Shown here piece after piece: positions 54,987-63,369 of a DNA stretch of 64,000 bases. A program made the translations under genes and the position numbers. The first letter of the stretch is position 1. Every line of letters begins with the position of its first letter. This stretch comes from DASRAP01 sp035277145 (GTDB lineage: Bacteria > Gemmatimonadota > Gemmatimonadetes > Gemmatimonadales > Gemmatimonadaceae): assembly GCA_035277145.1 (NCBI GenBank), contig DATELA010000092.1, positions 5,567 to 69,566 on the forward strand, read 5' to 3'. Below the pieces are notes generated by a model. That model was not told the DNA's origin. It did no database searches and saw only the letters and a list, made by a program, of their open reading frames with translations.

Positions 54987-55034
54987 AGAGAACATCCCCC
55001 TGCCACGTTGGTCTGTGACAAGGGGATTCTCTTT
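54987..55034. terminator. Hairpin between convergent cargo and virion-like genes
   Basis: AGAGAA (54987-54992) plus the following CATCCCC pairs with GGGGATTCTCT (55022-55032), with a 2-nt bulge and a ~22-nt loop. It separates two converging genes and overlaps the end of the minus-strand one. The T-run is short (TTT), so strength is uncertain. Confidence 0.5.
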
Positions 55035-58000
55035 AGCGTTTCCGCTGGAGTCGCTTACCAAAAATCGCTTCTACAGCTTCCTTCCCATCCTCGCTTCGAT
55101 ACGCGGAGCGCTCTAGCGCAAGCACTCGCTTTCGTTCTTCAGCAAGCTTTGGGTACTCACTCATGACTTGCTTGAGTGCCGCGGTCTGGTAGCGCTGTCT
55201 GAGCACGGATACCAAGTCCCACTTCCTGCCGCCCGGAAAATCTGCGTCACCGCGACTTGCTGCTTGGTACTTCTCAGACTTCACCAGCGCCTCTACCGCC
55301 GCGCGGAGACTTGGCCGGCCGTCCTCAGGTGCGCGGACAAGCTGCATCATTCGCGCCCAGGGTGACACGCCCGTTCCGTTGTCGAACGCCAGTCGGTCGC
55401 TCAGGTCAATTTGCCCTTCGATTGTCTTACTAAAGGGCGTGAAGCCTTTGCCGAGCGTCGCTAGTTGGTCCTCGACTGACTCCTTCGCGGATTTCGTAGC
55501 GAGCAGCGCCGAACGATTCCCAATCCCGCCGTTCAAGACTGGCTCTCCGAACACGTTATAGCGCGGGTCGAGCGTTTCGCTGAATCCGGGCAAGCGATTC
55601 GCCAACGCATCGGTCAACGACTGAACTTCGCGCACATACGGGTCATCGTTAAACGCATTCGCGAGTTTCGGAATGAAGTTCGCGGTCTGACGCTGCATGT
55701 ACTTCGTGAATGACACATCGTCGCCACCATCGAAGGCGTTCAGAAAGTCTCCGACGTTCTCGAAGTATCCGGGTGTCGCAATGTTCTGAGCGAGTGCGAC
55801 GACGCCGGCGCTCACGAGATCATTCGCGCTGCGCATGTCTGCCTCTTTGGAGAGCGTAGCCGCGTCAGCCATTAAGCCGAGCATCGACGCGAACGGGTCA
55901 AGTCGGCGGTAACTCACCCACTCGTCTCCGCGACGAATCGAATACTCCTGATGGTTCTGGAGCCAAGCGTCGCGCAGCGCTGGGTCTTTCGGAGCGCGTC
56001 CCGTTAGCTCGCCACTCATGGCCTTGCCGTACGCCCACAAGTAGACCATACCGGCAATAGCAGTCTTCGCGCGGAGCACGGCGGCTTCCTCGCCACCTTG
56101 ACGGAGAATCTCTCGTGCGTGCCTGTTGGTCAGGTTGAGCGCCGGAGTGTTCATCCACACATGGCGGAAAATGTTCGTTGCCGCGCGCACGAACGGAGCG
56201 ACGAACTGAAGTGCGGGCGTCTCACGAACGAGTTCCGCGAACTTCCCGCCGAACGTATCGAGACCCAACGGACCTGCGAGCGTCGAGCGTTCAGCGTAAC
56301 TCAATGCTTCCGGTACGGTCGCTGCGCCGGTCGTTGGATCGAATGCCGCCTTTAGGTCCGCTTCGGCGTGCTGTATGAGTGCAGCGCCATCGAGTCCTAG
56401 CGCGCGTCCTTGTCGAAGCGATCGAGCGCGAACGAAAGCGCGGTAATTGGTTGCGCGCGTAAACTCGTCGCCCGCCGTAAGCACTGCGCCGGGTAACCGC
56501 ACGACTCTCCCGCTAATCCCGCCGATCGCTTGCGTAATCGGCAAGGGATTAATGAGTGACCGTCCCTCGTTTAGCGCCATGCGAGCGACCTTCAAATTCT
56601 CCGCGACGTGACGATACAGACCCCAAAGTGTGTCGAGACCTTCGCGGGTCAGGGCAAGGTTTGCATTGCCAATACCAGCGAGCACGCGCGTGGATGCTTC
56701 AAACACGGAGAGCGCCTGACCACTGACAACGACCGTCTTTGCCGTGGCGGGATTCGACAGCAGCGAGTTAACGAACACTTCCGCTGCTTTGTGGACGAGA
56801 CCTGTGCGCTCATAGACGCGGCTTGCTTCGATTGCTGCGTTGAGGTTGTGAGGTTCTCCGCCTGTGAGTCGGTAGAGTCGCGTAAAGTCTCGGACGTTCT
56901 CAGCCGTTGCTCGCCGCGTTGTCGCGGGAGCGCTTGCAGCTTCGGGCAATCCTTCTGCAGCCTGTGGTCGAGGAGCGTCCGTTAGCTCCTTCGCGAGAGC
57001 GTTGCCGCGTTCCTGTGTCATCCGCAGTCGTCGCCCAGCTTCGGCAGTCGTGCGCTGCGTGTGCGCTTCAAAGTCCAACAGGTTGTTAACTGCGTCTGCG
57101 GCTTCCTGCGCGAGTACGCCATCATGAGGACGCGACGCTAGCGCCTGGTCGAGATTCGCGACACGTCGCCCCATCGAGACCAAGTGCGCACGACTCATGA
57201 CTTCAGCGACGGACTGAATCTCCGTCTTCGCGCCGAGCGAATTGAGGACACGATAGCCCAAACCTTCCGGAATCATTCCCAACGCTTCGCGTGCAATCCT
57301 GAATGACTCCTCTACCGCGACTTCTCCATGCTCCGCAATCGCTGCGTCGAGTGCTCCCTTGATTCGCGGAGCGATCTTCTCAACGAGTGTAGCGGCTTCG
57401 TCGGCTGTCGTGTGGTACGACGCACCGCCGAGCGCATTGTCAGCGAAGATGTCGAGCTGGTCGAGTTTCTTTGTTCCTGCGAAGTCTCGGAGTGCGTCAA
57501 CCGCTTGAGTGACGACAGTCTCGTCAGCCTTCCCAGCAGTCAGGCGCGCATCAATGCCTAAGTCCATTGCCGCAGTCTGCTGCTGAGCTTCCGCCAGGCT
57601 TTGGAACGTCGGCGCAGCTTCTCCTTTGGTCGCTGCCTTTGCTTCCGCTGAGACCGGGATAATCGTACTCGTCCCGTCCGGATTGTTTCGCGCAATGAAG
57701 TGCGCACCTTCCGGGACATGCGTCTGCGCGTCGATGGCATCGAGCGTCGACACTGATTCGTCTAACGCCTTTTCCGCTACGGCCTGTTCTGCCTTTGTTA
57801 CTGTGGGACTGCGCAGAACCTTCCCAGCCTTGACCGCGCGAACGCCGGCTACCAGTGCGTCGATTGCAACAGCGGGAATCATCCCAGCAGCGGCGCGCTT
57901 GGTACGTGCGACGAGTGGCGTGTCGTCTTCGGTAACTGAGAGCTTCTCGCCCAGCTCACGCACGAGAGGAACCGGAGCCTTTGCTGCGAGTTCGGCTAAC

Positions 58001-58614
58001 TGTGCTTCGTACGGATCGAATACGGCAGCGTCGACAGCAGCGCCGCGCGCAAGAGTAGCCGCGACACGTTGGCCTCCCTTCAATGCTTTGAGTGCCGTTC
58101 CTGCCTTAGCGATCTTCAGCGGACCAGTGGCTACGAAGCCGGCAACAAATTGCGACACGCCTTCTGTCAGCCCTGCGAGCGCGTCGTCACTGCGGTTACC
58201 GAGAACAACATCCTGCGCCTTCTTCGCTGGCTCTACAAAGCCCTTCGCAACGCCCTTCGCTCCTCCCTGAGCGTCGTAGGTGGCATTGAAGCCGGGAGAC
58301 AGTAACTCACCGAGTCCTGTTTTCCGGTCGACGTATGCCGCGCCTTCGGAAATCGTTTGTACTGCGGAGATGCCGGCGCTAACCGCTCCTCTGGCTACGG
58401 ACCGCGCAATGTCAGCAACACGCGCAAGGCCGTGCTTGTCTTCCCCTTCAAAGAGTCTCCGCCAGAATCCACGAACTGGAGGCTCTGACTTCTGGGGCTT
58501 TGGCTTTTCAGGGTCGGTACTCTCGTCCTCGCTGTCTCCTCGTAGTGTTGCGGAGAGCTGGTCTGCGTACCCGAAGGGGTCGGACGTGACGTAGTCGTTC
58601 GTCCGCTCAACCAC
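55033..58614 (-). CDS. Phage internal-virion / polyvalent-like large protein
   Basis: The 1193-residue protein is helix-rich with alternating amphipathic segments (GLARVADIARSVARGAVSAG; AVAIDALVAGVRAVKAGKV). A C-terminal region includes RHVWMNTPALNLTNRHAREI, YLWAYGKAMSGELTG and VSYRRLDPFASMLGLMADAA. These features recall large ejected internal-virion or polyvalent proteins of podovirus-like phages (possibly the LPD38 family). No other virion gene is present. Start GTG 58614 overlaps the end of the upstream gene by 8 bp. This is an inference from patterns, not a database match. Confidence 0.5.
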   Translation of the reverse strand: MVERTNDYVTSDPFGYADQLSATLRGDSEDESTDPEKPKPQKSEPPVRGFWRRLFEGEDKHGLARVADIARSVARGAVSAGISAVQTISEGAAYVDRKTGLGELLSPGFNATYDAQGGAKGVAKGFVEPAKKAQDVVLGNRSDDALAGLTEGVSQFVAGFVATGPLKIAKAGTALKALKGGQRVAATLARGAAVDAAVFDPYEAQLAELAAKAPVPLVRELGEKLSVTEDDTPLVARTKRAAAGMIPAVAIDALVAGVRAVKAGKVLRSPTVTKAEQAVAEKALDESVSTLDAIDAQTHVPEGAHFIARNNPDGTSTIIPVSAEAKAATKGEAAPTFQSLAEAQQQTAAMDLGIDARLTAGKADETVVTQAVDALRDFAGTKKLDQLDIFADNALGGASYHTTADEAATLVEKIAPRIKGALDAAIAEHGEVAVEESFRIAREALGMIPEGLGYRVLNSLGAKTEIQSVAEVMSRAHLVSMGRRVANLDQALASRPHDGVLAQEAADAVNNLLDFEAHTQRTTAEAGRRLRMTQERGNALAKELTDAPRPQAAEGLPEAASAPATTRRATAENVRDFTRLYRLTGGEPHNLNAAIEASRVYERTGLVHKAAEVFVNSLLSNPATAKTVVVSGQALSVFEASTRVLAGIGNANLALTREGLDTLWGLYRHVAENLKVARMALNEGRSLINPLPITQAIGGISGRVVRLPGAVLTAGDEFTRATNYRAFVRARSLRQGRALGLDGAALIQHAEADLKAAFDPTTGAATVPEALSYAERSTLAGPLGLDTFGGKFAELVRETPALQFVAPFVRAATNIFRHVWMNTPALNLTNRHAREILRQGGEEAAVLRAKTAIAGMVYLWAYGKAMSGELTGRAPKDPALRDAWLQNHQEYSIRRGDEWVSYRRLDPFASMLGLMADAATLSKEADMRSANDLVSAGVVALAQNIATPGYFENVGDFLNAFDGGDDVSFTKYMQRQTANFIPKLANAFNDDPYVREVQSLTDALANRLPGFSETLDPRYNVFGEPVLNGGIGNRSALLATKSAKESVEDQLATLGKGFTPFSKTIEGQIDLSDRLAFDNGTGVSPWARMMQLVRAPEDGRPSLRAAVEALVKSEKYQAASRGDADFPGGRKWDLVSVLRQRYQTAALKQVMSEYPKLAEERKRVLALERSAYRSEDGKEAVEAIFGKRLQRKR

Positions 58615-58870
58615 TGACAGTACCGTCCGTGGTCATCTCGCGCTCAACTTCGCGGAGGATTAGGTCATTTACCAAGGCGGACATCGTTACACCGCGCTGC
58701 CATGCGAGCGCGTGGAGTGCGTTACGAACCTCGACCACGAGATGGAACGTGCATTGCACCTGCGTTCGCCCTGGGTAGATCGCCGCGAGGGTTTGGCAGA
58801 TTTTGAAACTTGGAGATGTGTCGCGGCTTGTCGTCTTGTACGTTCGGCCTTCGCGCGCGCCCTCGTTCAC
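58607..58870 (-). CDS. Small ribbon-helix-helix-like protein
   Basis: The 87-residue protein has a basic N-terminus. A VQCTFHLVVEVRNALHALAW strand-helix is followed by RGVTMSALVNDLILREVERE, the classic second helix of ribbon-helix-helix DNA-binding proteins. GTG 58870 overlaps the preceding stop (GTGA). It shares the MxSAxxNxLIxxE pattern with its upstream neighbour and is coupled to the 1193-residue gene. Confidence 0.6.
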   Translation of the reverse strand: MNEGAREGRTYKTTSRDTSPSFKICQTLAAIYPGRTQVQCTFHLVVEVRNALHALAWQRGVTMSALVNDLILREVEREMTTDGTVSG

Positions 58871-59205
58871 GTACTCACCTCTCGTCGTGCTTCGTCCACG
58901 ATGAGCTGATTCAGGAAGGCAGAGACCGTCATGCGCCGCGAGCGGGACAAGAGGAGCGCCAGCGAGTAGGTGTCTTGTGCCGCGCTAAACAGCTTCTTTG
59001 CGAACTTCGCGCCGGGAAGCAAATCGCCAAGCACAGGCACGGTCATGCTGCTAACTGAGCGTCCGTCCAAGCCCTTGCTGCTGATTCGAGTTCGTGCTTC
59101 AAGCTTCACGATCAGCGCTTTGGCGTCTGTCGCGGAAATGATTGGAGTTATGGTCATCCGTTGGGGTCGTTGTGATGGCTCTAGAGTGCCCTTCGCCTGC
59201 GCCAC
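58867..59205 (-). CDS. Small protein with RHH-like C-terminal motif
   Basis: The 112-residue frame starts at GTG 59205; an inner ATG at 59157 (MTITPIISATDAK) is possible, but neither has a clear ribosome site. The C-terminal 35 residues (SLALLLSRSRRMTVSAFLNQ, then LIVDEARREV) match the motif seen in the next gene. The middle contains RSVSSMTVPVLGDLLPGAKF. It is probably a DNA-binding protein of the same kind. Confidence 0.5.
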   Translation of the reverse strand: MAQAKGTLEPSQRPQRMTITPIISATDAKALIVKLEARTRISSKGLDGRSVSSMTVPVLGDLLPGAKFAKKLFSAAQDTYSLALLLSRSRRMTVSAFLNQLIVDEARREVST

Positions 59206-59243
59206 AATCGCTTATACGGGCAGATCGCAGCGCAGGTAGGGAA

Positions 59244-59399
59244 CTAGAACAGTCTTCGGACGCGCGCTTCCGTACGGATCAACAGCTCAATGACTGCTGC
59301 CTCTGAGACTCCGTACAACTCCGCGAGTTCTTGGAGTTTTGTAATCGCGTCGTTAGTGAGCGTGAGGTTCTTCTGCTGCTTGCCTTTTGCGACCGTCAT
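59244..59399 (-). CDS. 51-residue ribbon-helix-helix protein
   Basis: ATG 59399 has GAGG a few nt upstream and gives MTVAKGKQQKNLTLTNDAIT then KLQELAELYGVSEAAVIELL. This is a short beta strand (NLTLT) followed by two helices, the RHH layout. The longer open frame to 59600 is unlikely since it lacks such features and overlaps the polymerase gene end. It is probably a small autoregulator or partition/relaxosome-type factor. Confidence 0.6.
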   Translation of the reverse strand: MTVAKGKQQKNLTLTNDAITKLQELAELYGVSEAAVIELLIRTEARVRRLF

Positions 59400-59511
59400 T
59401 CTGCCTCTGAGTTTGGGGGTGAAATCGAATCGGTACACTATGTATGTCTCTTCTCTGTCTCTCTCTCTCTTATAGAGGGAGTAGGGGTACTGCCCCGCCG
59501 TCGAGAAGCGT

Positions 59512-60885
59512 TCAGCGGTAGCACTCGGGAGCGGTAAAGCATCTCTCCCGAAGTCGTACGTGGAGTGGAAACCCAAGGGCCTCCGTACTCCGTTCGGCAA
59601 CCAGCCTTTCTAGTCGTGCCGTATCGACCTGCCGGGCGACCATTCCGTCGTAGATCAGGGCAACCGGCTTTGCCTCTGTCGCCATCGTTCTTACTGCGAA
59701 TTGCTCAGCGCCTGTTAAGACGTGCGCTGCTGCCACTGCGAAGCTGCCGGCGTCGATCGTCTTTCCGATCGCACTGGTAACTTGCCCGTCAGGCGTCTTC
59801 AGCAGATCCACGACGCGGCGCATTCCCGCGTTGGCCTCTTCTCGCAGTGCGATTAGTTCAGGGACAGCCGCTAAACGGCGCATAGCATCAACGCCAATGC
59901 TTCGTCCAGACTCCGTGTAAGACGTTGCCGCGAGCGATCCGCCTGTCAGGAACGAGAGAACGACAGGCTTGAGCAGACCTGTGTGTCGAATGCCCGCTTG
60001 CTCTGCCCAACGCTCGTGTAGTGCGGCCTTGTTGTCGACGTACTCGCGCACACGATCAGTCCTGATGCTGTAGGCTGACGCGAGAGACGCGAAGCTGCGC
60101 CAGTGCGAGCTATCCAGATCGTAGTCGTACCATCCTGAGTCACAGAAAAGCAGACTCCGCAATCGCTGCGGGAGCTGGATGACGTGCGGCGTACATGCCG
60201 GGCCTAGTCTCCCGTTGCTTTGCTCCACATAGAGCGAAGGCAGTCCGCCAAGCGATCGACACCAGGCGCGACACTCCAGCAGCAGACAACGTGCTGCGTC
60301 GAGCGTGAACGGCCTTCCGTGTGTCAGCGGCCAGTGTGCGCCGTCTTCGTCTTGCTCCTTCGCTCCAGCAATCCACCGTTCAACTGTCAACAGTGCGCGG
60401 TCTACTGCGTCCGTCGAGAGTGGAACTACAGCCGGGAGCTGAAGGGGGACACCCGGAGGAACACCACTCGTAGGTGGGGGGCATTGGTCTCCGTTGTCGT
60501 CCTCCCAAATGACGGGAAACGTTTGCGAGCTTAGTAACTCCTCATACGCGCGTCGGATTTCCGGGCGTAGCTGGTACGCTTTGGAAAGCCTGCGGTCCCT
60601 GTCGTATCCGCTATTGCCGCCGCAAAACTTGTAGAGCGTGCCGATCAGCGCCTTGTAGCCGCTTCGCGAGACTCGCAGACCGTCGAGCAGGTAGCTACGG
60701 TCGAGCGCTGTCGACCAAGGCTCTGCCGCGTGTGCGCGCTGGCCGGCGAAACTCAGGGCAAGGAGCGAGACGAGAAACCGTTGTCGCTCACGGAGGAACT
60801 TTCTACCGAATTGCCTGAGAGAATCGAGACGAAGGGCTGGGATGCGATCAACGAGCACAGCGAGCGTGTCTAGTTTGACATGCAA
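59512..60885 (-). CDS. Minimal family-A-type nucleic-acid polymerase (putative)
   Basis: The 457-residue product carries the PolA palm/finger motifs in order and spacing. Motif A is DLDSSHWRSFASLA, with Asp256 and Arg263 at the Taq D610-R617 spacing. The O-helix is KPVVLSFLTGG, with Lys306 50 residues after Asp256 (53 in Taq) and Thr314/Gly315 where Tyr-Gly is usual. LTGAEQFAVRTMA resembles the VQGTAADL helix, and motif C is ALIYDGMVA with Asp413. The first ~240 residues match no exonuclease domain. The steric-gate Glu is His261. TTG 60885 or a nearby start is used; an SD-like AAGGA precedes it, and ATG 60881 opens only a 3-codon ORF. Confidence 0.6.
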   Translation of the reverse strand: MHVKLDTLAVLVDRIPALRLDSLRQFGRKFLRERQRFLVSLLALSFAGQRAHAAEPWSTALDRSYLLDGLRVSRSGYKALIGTLYKFCGGNSGYDRDRRLSKAYQLRPEIRRAYEELLSSQTFPVIWEDDNGDQCPPPTSGVPPGVPLQLPAVVPLSTDAVDRALLTVERWIAGAKEQDEDGAHWPLTHGRPFTLDAARCLLLECRAWCRSLGGLPSLYVEQSNGRLGPACTPHVIQLPQRLRSLLFCDSGWYDYDLDSSHWRSFASLASAYSIRTDRVREYVDNKAALHERWAEQAGIRHTGLLKPVVLSFLTGGSLAATSYTESGRSIGVDAMRRLAAVPELIALREEANAGMRRVVDLLKTPDGQVTSAIGKTIDAGSFAVAAAHVLTGAEQFAVRTMATEAKPVALIYDGMVARQVDTARLERLVAERSTEALGFPLHVRLRERCFTAPECYR

Positions 60886-60903
60886 GTCCTTTTGTGTTGG
60901 GGG

Positions 60904-60939
60904 AAAAAGAAAAGCGCCGCGAAGGACGTTCCGCAGCGC
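60904..60939 (-). terminator. Rho-independent terminator, minus strand
   Basis: On the minus strand, GCGCTGCGGAA (60939-60929) pairs with TTCGCGGCGC (60923-60914), then TTTTCTTTTT follows. It ends the transcript of the 86-residue gene and implies that the polymerase has its own promoter further downstream. Confidence 0.7.
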
Positions 60940-60994
60940 ATACCTTCAAATACGCCTACTCTCTCTACTGAGGCCAACTAACTAAGCCCTAAGG

Positions 60995-61255
60995 CTATCT
61001 GTCGGGCTTCTCGTCTTTCTGATTCGCATACCTGACCGACTCCGCAAATCTCCGCGTTTCGTGTCCGCCCGCTCGCGTGTCCATGGCTATCCACTCGCGC
61101 ACGTCGTCATGCGCGGCCTTGTACGGGTCTTTGCGATACGCGCGTCGTCGCAGGTACCAGTTCAGGATGCCGATAGCCGCAGGGATGCTTAGGAACGCAC
61201 CTGCGAACAGTACCGGAATGACCAGCGCCGGAAACTCGCGCAGCAAATAGTTCAT
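60995..61255 (-). CDS. Small membrane protein
   Basis: The 86-residue protein has one hydrophobic segment (ALVIPVLFAGAFLSIPAAIG, ~11-30) followed by RRRAYRKDPYKAAHDDV and a hydrophilic tail ending EKPDR. It has no recognised family and no clear ribosome site. It is flanked on both sides by minus-strand terminators. Confidence 0.5.
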   Translation of the reverse strand: MNYLLREFPALVIPVLFAGAFLSIPAAIGILNWYLRRRAYRKDPYKAAHDDVREWIAMDTRAGGHETRRFAESVRYANQKDEKPDR

Positions 61256-61270
61256 TCGACAAAGTAAGCG

Positions 61271-61305
61271 AAAAGAGGCGCTAGCTGTGATAGCCTAACG
61301 CCTCT
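61271..61305 (-). terminator. Minus-strand terminator between two small genes
   Basis: AGAGGCG (61274-61280) pairs with CGCCTCT (61299-61305), extended by TAG/CTA pairing in the loop. On the minus strand the stem is followed by TTTTCG. It separates the 66-residue gene from the 86-residue gene. Confidence 0.6.
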
Positions 61306-61331
61306 CCGCGTTTGTCTCGCTGCGTGATTCC

Positions 61332-61532
61332 TTACGCGCGTGCTGCCTTTAACTCCTTCTCCCAATTCTTCAGCGTGCGTTGTGCTGCGTTGCGCACACT
61401 GCGGGTAACAGAGGAGGGGAAGCCGGCGGATTCTACGGCATTCACAGCGGCAAGCAGTCGCTTGCGGTCGAGTGCGTGAGCGGCTTCGACGTGTGCGCGG
61501 TCGTTCGTGGTGCGGATCGTTACGCGGGACAT
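61332..61532 (-). CDS. Small basic hypothetical protein
   Basis: The 66-residue helical, basic product begins MSRVTIRTTNDRAHVEAAHA. It is preceded by a strong AAGGAG ribosome site 7-8 nt before ATG 61532. It has no recognised domain. It lies just downstream of the serine recombinase on the same strand, so it may be a recombination directionality factor candidate (small, basic, next to the integrase), but this is speculation. Confidence 0.55.
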   Translation of the reverse strand: MSRVTIRTTNDRAHVEAAHALDRKRLLAAVNAVESAGFPSSVTRSVRNAAQRTLKNWEKELKAARA

Positions 61533-61584
61533 GGTTGGTCTCCTTCGTCAGGGATGATGGGAAAGGGAACTGCTCGGTTTACGC

Positions 61585-63147
61585 CTACTTGTGCTTCCGC
61601 TTCGCTGTCTTCATTCCGTACGCAAGCGTCGTAACCGCGTCGTGCTTCCAAATCAGATCGAGTTCTAGGCGGTCGAAGTCGATGGACACGGCTTCAAAGA
61701 GCTGACGGACTAAGGCGTTCGCATGTGCGCGGTCGAGCGGCTTCTTTTCTAGTAGCACGCTGCGAAGTTCGTGCGCCCGTTGCGTCAGATTCTTCCCGTT
61801 GACCGTCTCTCTCCGCGAGCGTAGCGCTTCAAGTCCTGCCTTCAGCGTGTCGCGCTCGGCTTCTGCTTCGCGCAGTCGTGTAGCAGCGGCCACCGTTGTC
61901 GCGCCTTTCTCAATCGCGCGTAGCAGGTTGCGGATAAGTCGCTCGTGTTCGTCCAGACTTGCTTCCGCGCTTCGTATTGATGTGTCGAGCTTCGCACCTG
62001 TGAGACCGCCAGCGGGAATGACGGCTAGCGTCTCGTCTGCGTGAGTAAGGAAAGCGTTCTCAAGGCGGTCATATCTCGCGGTTTCGTACTGGCAACCAGC
62101 GCCAGTCTTTGCCGCTGCGCACACGAGATAGCGCCCGCCCTTCGGCGGTTTGCCCTTGTTGACGAGTACTGCTGCGCCATTGCAGCGACCACAGCGCGCT
62201 ACGCTGCCAAAGAGATTGAAGACGCCCGCGCTGACGTGTCGCCCGCGCAGTGGTGCGCCTGACTTCTTGATGAGTTCCTGAACGCGGCGGAAGTCTTCGG
62301 CAGAGACAACGGCAGGGTAGTAGCGTTTGACTGTCTCCGTCTCCGATGGGACACGTTGAACCTTGCCGTCCTTGTCTTCCATCGTGTGCGCTGCGAGTTC
62401 ACCGAGCACAGCGCGGCTACTCAGAATCTTTGAGACGTAACTACGGTGCCAATACTTGGCGCGACCGAAGACGGGCACGCCTTCACTGTTGAGGCTGTGC
62501 GCTAGCGCGTGCTGGCCTACTCCCCTGAGGGTGTCGCGAAACAAGCGCTTGACGACGCGCGCACGTTCCGGGATCGCCTTATACGTCTGCGTTTTCGTGT
62601 CGAGTGTCAACCACGCTGGGCAAACCCCGCCGATAGGTCGCTTGTCCTTCTTCGCGCGAATGCGTCGCCCCTTCCAAGCTTCTTTAATGCGCCGAGACTT
62701 CAGCGCACTTTCTTCGTGTGCACGAGTGAAGCCAAGAACGATGTAGATGAATGCGAGCGGATCGCTGTCTAGTGACTTCGCGGTGTACTGCTTGCCATCG
62801 GTGAGCGTTACAACCGTCACACCCGCGTCGCACAGACTTTCAAGCGCTCGCGCTGCCTTGCGTGCCGTCTGTCTACTGATGCGGTCGAGGTTTTCGACCA
62901 ACAGGAAACTTCCCGCTGGTACGTCTCCCGCCTTCACGCTTTCAAGGAACGCACCTAGTGCGCTTTCAGGCGTGAGGTTCTTTCCTCTGAATGAGGAAAC
63001 GCCTTCGTCACGAATGCTCAGCGAGTCGTCCAGCTCTAGGCCGTGCGTCTGCGCGTAGTTCTTCGCGGCCTGTAGTTGCCGGCGCTGAGAGTCGCCCGTA
63101 GCCTGGTCTGGCGTCGAGAAGCGCAGGTAGCTGTACGCTTTCGGCAT
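61585..63147 (-). CDS. Large serine recombinase (site-specific integrase)
   Basis: Starting at ATG 63147 the product has 520 residues; GTG 63165, which overlaps the preceding stop (GTGA), and GTG 63177 are alternatives. The resolvase domain has YLRFSTPDQATGDS with catalytic Ser near residue 10, and LVENLDRISRQTARKA. The recombinase domain has GGVCPAWLTLDTKT. A zinc ribbon (CGRCNG...CAAAKTGAGC) is followed by a coiled coil (~370-445). This is the normal layout of phage-type serine integrases, and it can account for insertion into comM at the adjacent junction. Confidence 0.92.
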   Translation of the reverse strand: MPKAYSYLRFSTPDQATGDSQRRQLQAAKNYAQTHGLELDDSLSIRDEGVSSFRGKNLTPESALGAFLESVKAGDVPAGSFLLVENLDRISRQTARKAARALESLCDAGVTVVTLTDGKQYTAKSLDSDPLAFIYIVLGFTRAHEESALKSRRIKEAWKGRRIRAKKDKRPIGGVCPAWLTLDTKTQTYKAIPERARVVKRLFRDTLRGVGQHALAHSLNSEGVPVFGRAKYWHRSYVSKILSSRAVLGELAAHTMEDKDGKVQRVPSETETVKRYYPAVVSAEDFRRVQELIKKSGAPLRGRHVSAGVFNLFGSVARCGRCNGAAVLVNKGKPPKGGRYLVCAAAKTGAGCQYETARYDRLENAFLTHADETLAVIPAGGLTGAKLDTSIRSAEASLDEHERLIRNLLRAIEKGATTVAAATRLREAEAERDTLKAGLEALRSRRETVNGKNLTQRAHELRSVLLEKKPLDRAHANALVRQLFEAVSIDFDRLELDLIWKHDAVTTLAYGMKTAKRKHK

Positions 63148-63161
63148 TCGATGCGTACTGC

Positions 63162-63332
63162 TCACGAGTCGCGACACGCTGCGCGGAATCGGTCGCTATC
63201 GAAGCGCGGGTTATCCTGTGCGAAGTACTCGGCTAAGTCGTCCACGATTCTGTCTACCTCTCCGTTCAAGGCGTCGCTGTGGTGGTCGCGTAGGATTTTC
63301 GCGACCGCAACGTAGTTCTTTCTGCTGAGCAT
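63162..63332 (-). CDS. Small conserved phage-type protein
   Basis: A 56-residue frame reads MLSRKNYVAVAKILRDHHSD and later LAEYFAQDNPRFDSDRFRAA. Similar short proteins (M-x-S-R-K-x-Y-x-A-x-A-K-I-L, then NPRFD) occur often in actinophage and other phage genomes. Its stop overlaps the GTG 63165 start option of the integrase, which supports coupling. It is too short for common ORF cut-offs. Confidence 0.6.
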   Translation of the reverse strand: MLSRKNYVAVAKILRDHHSDALNGEVDRIVDDLAEYFAQDNPRFDSDRFRAACRDS

Positions 63333-63369
63333 GTGCGGCAAACCTCAGGCTTGGAGTATAGTCAACTGC

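Noticed and set aside
59401..59600. Longer N-terminus for the 51-residue RHH gene
   Set aside because: The extra 67 residues have no features and would overlap the end of the polymerase gene, whereas ATG 59399 has a ribosome site.
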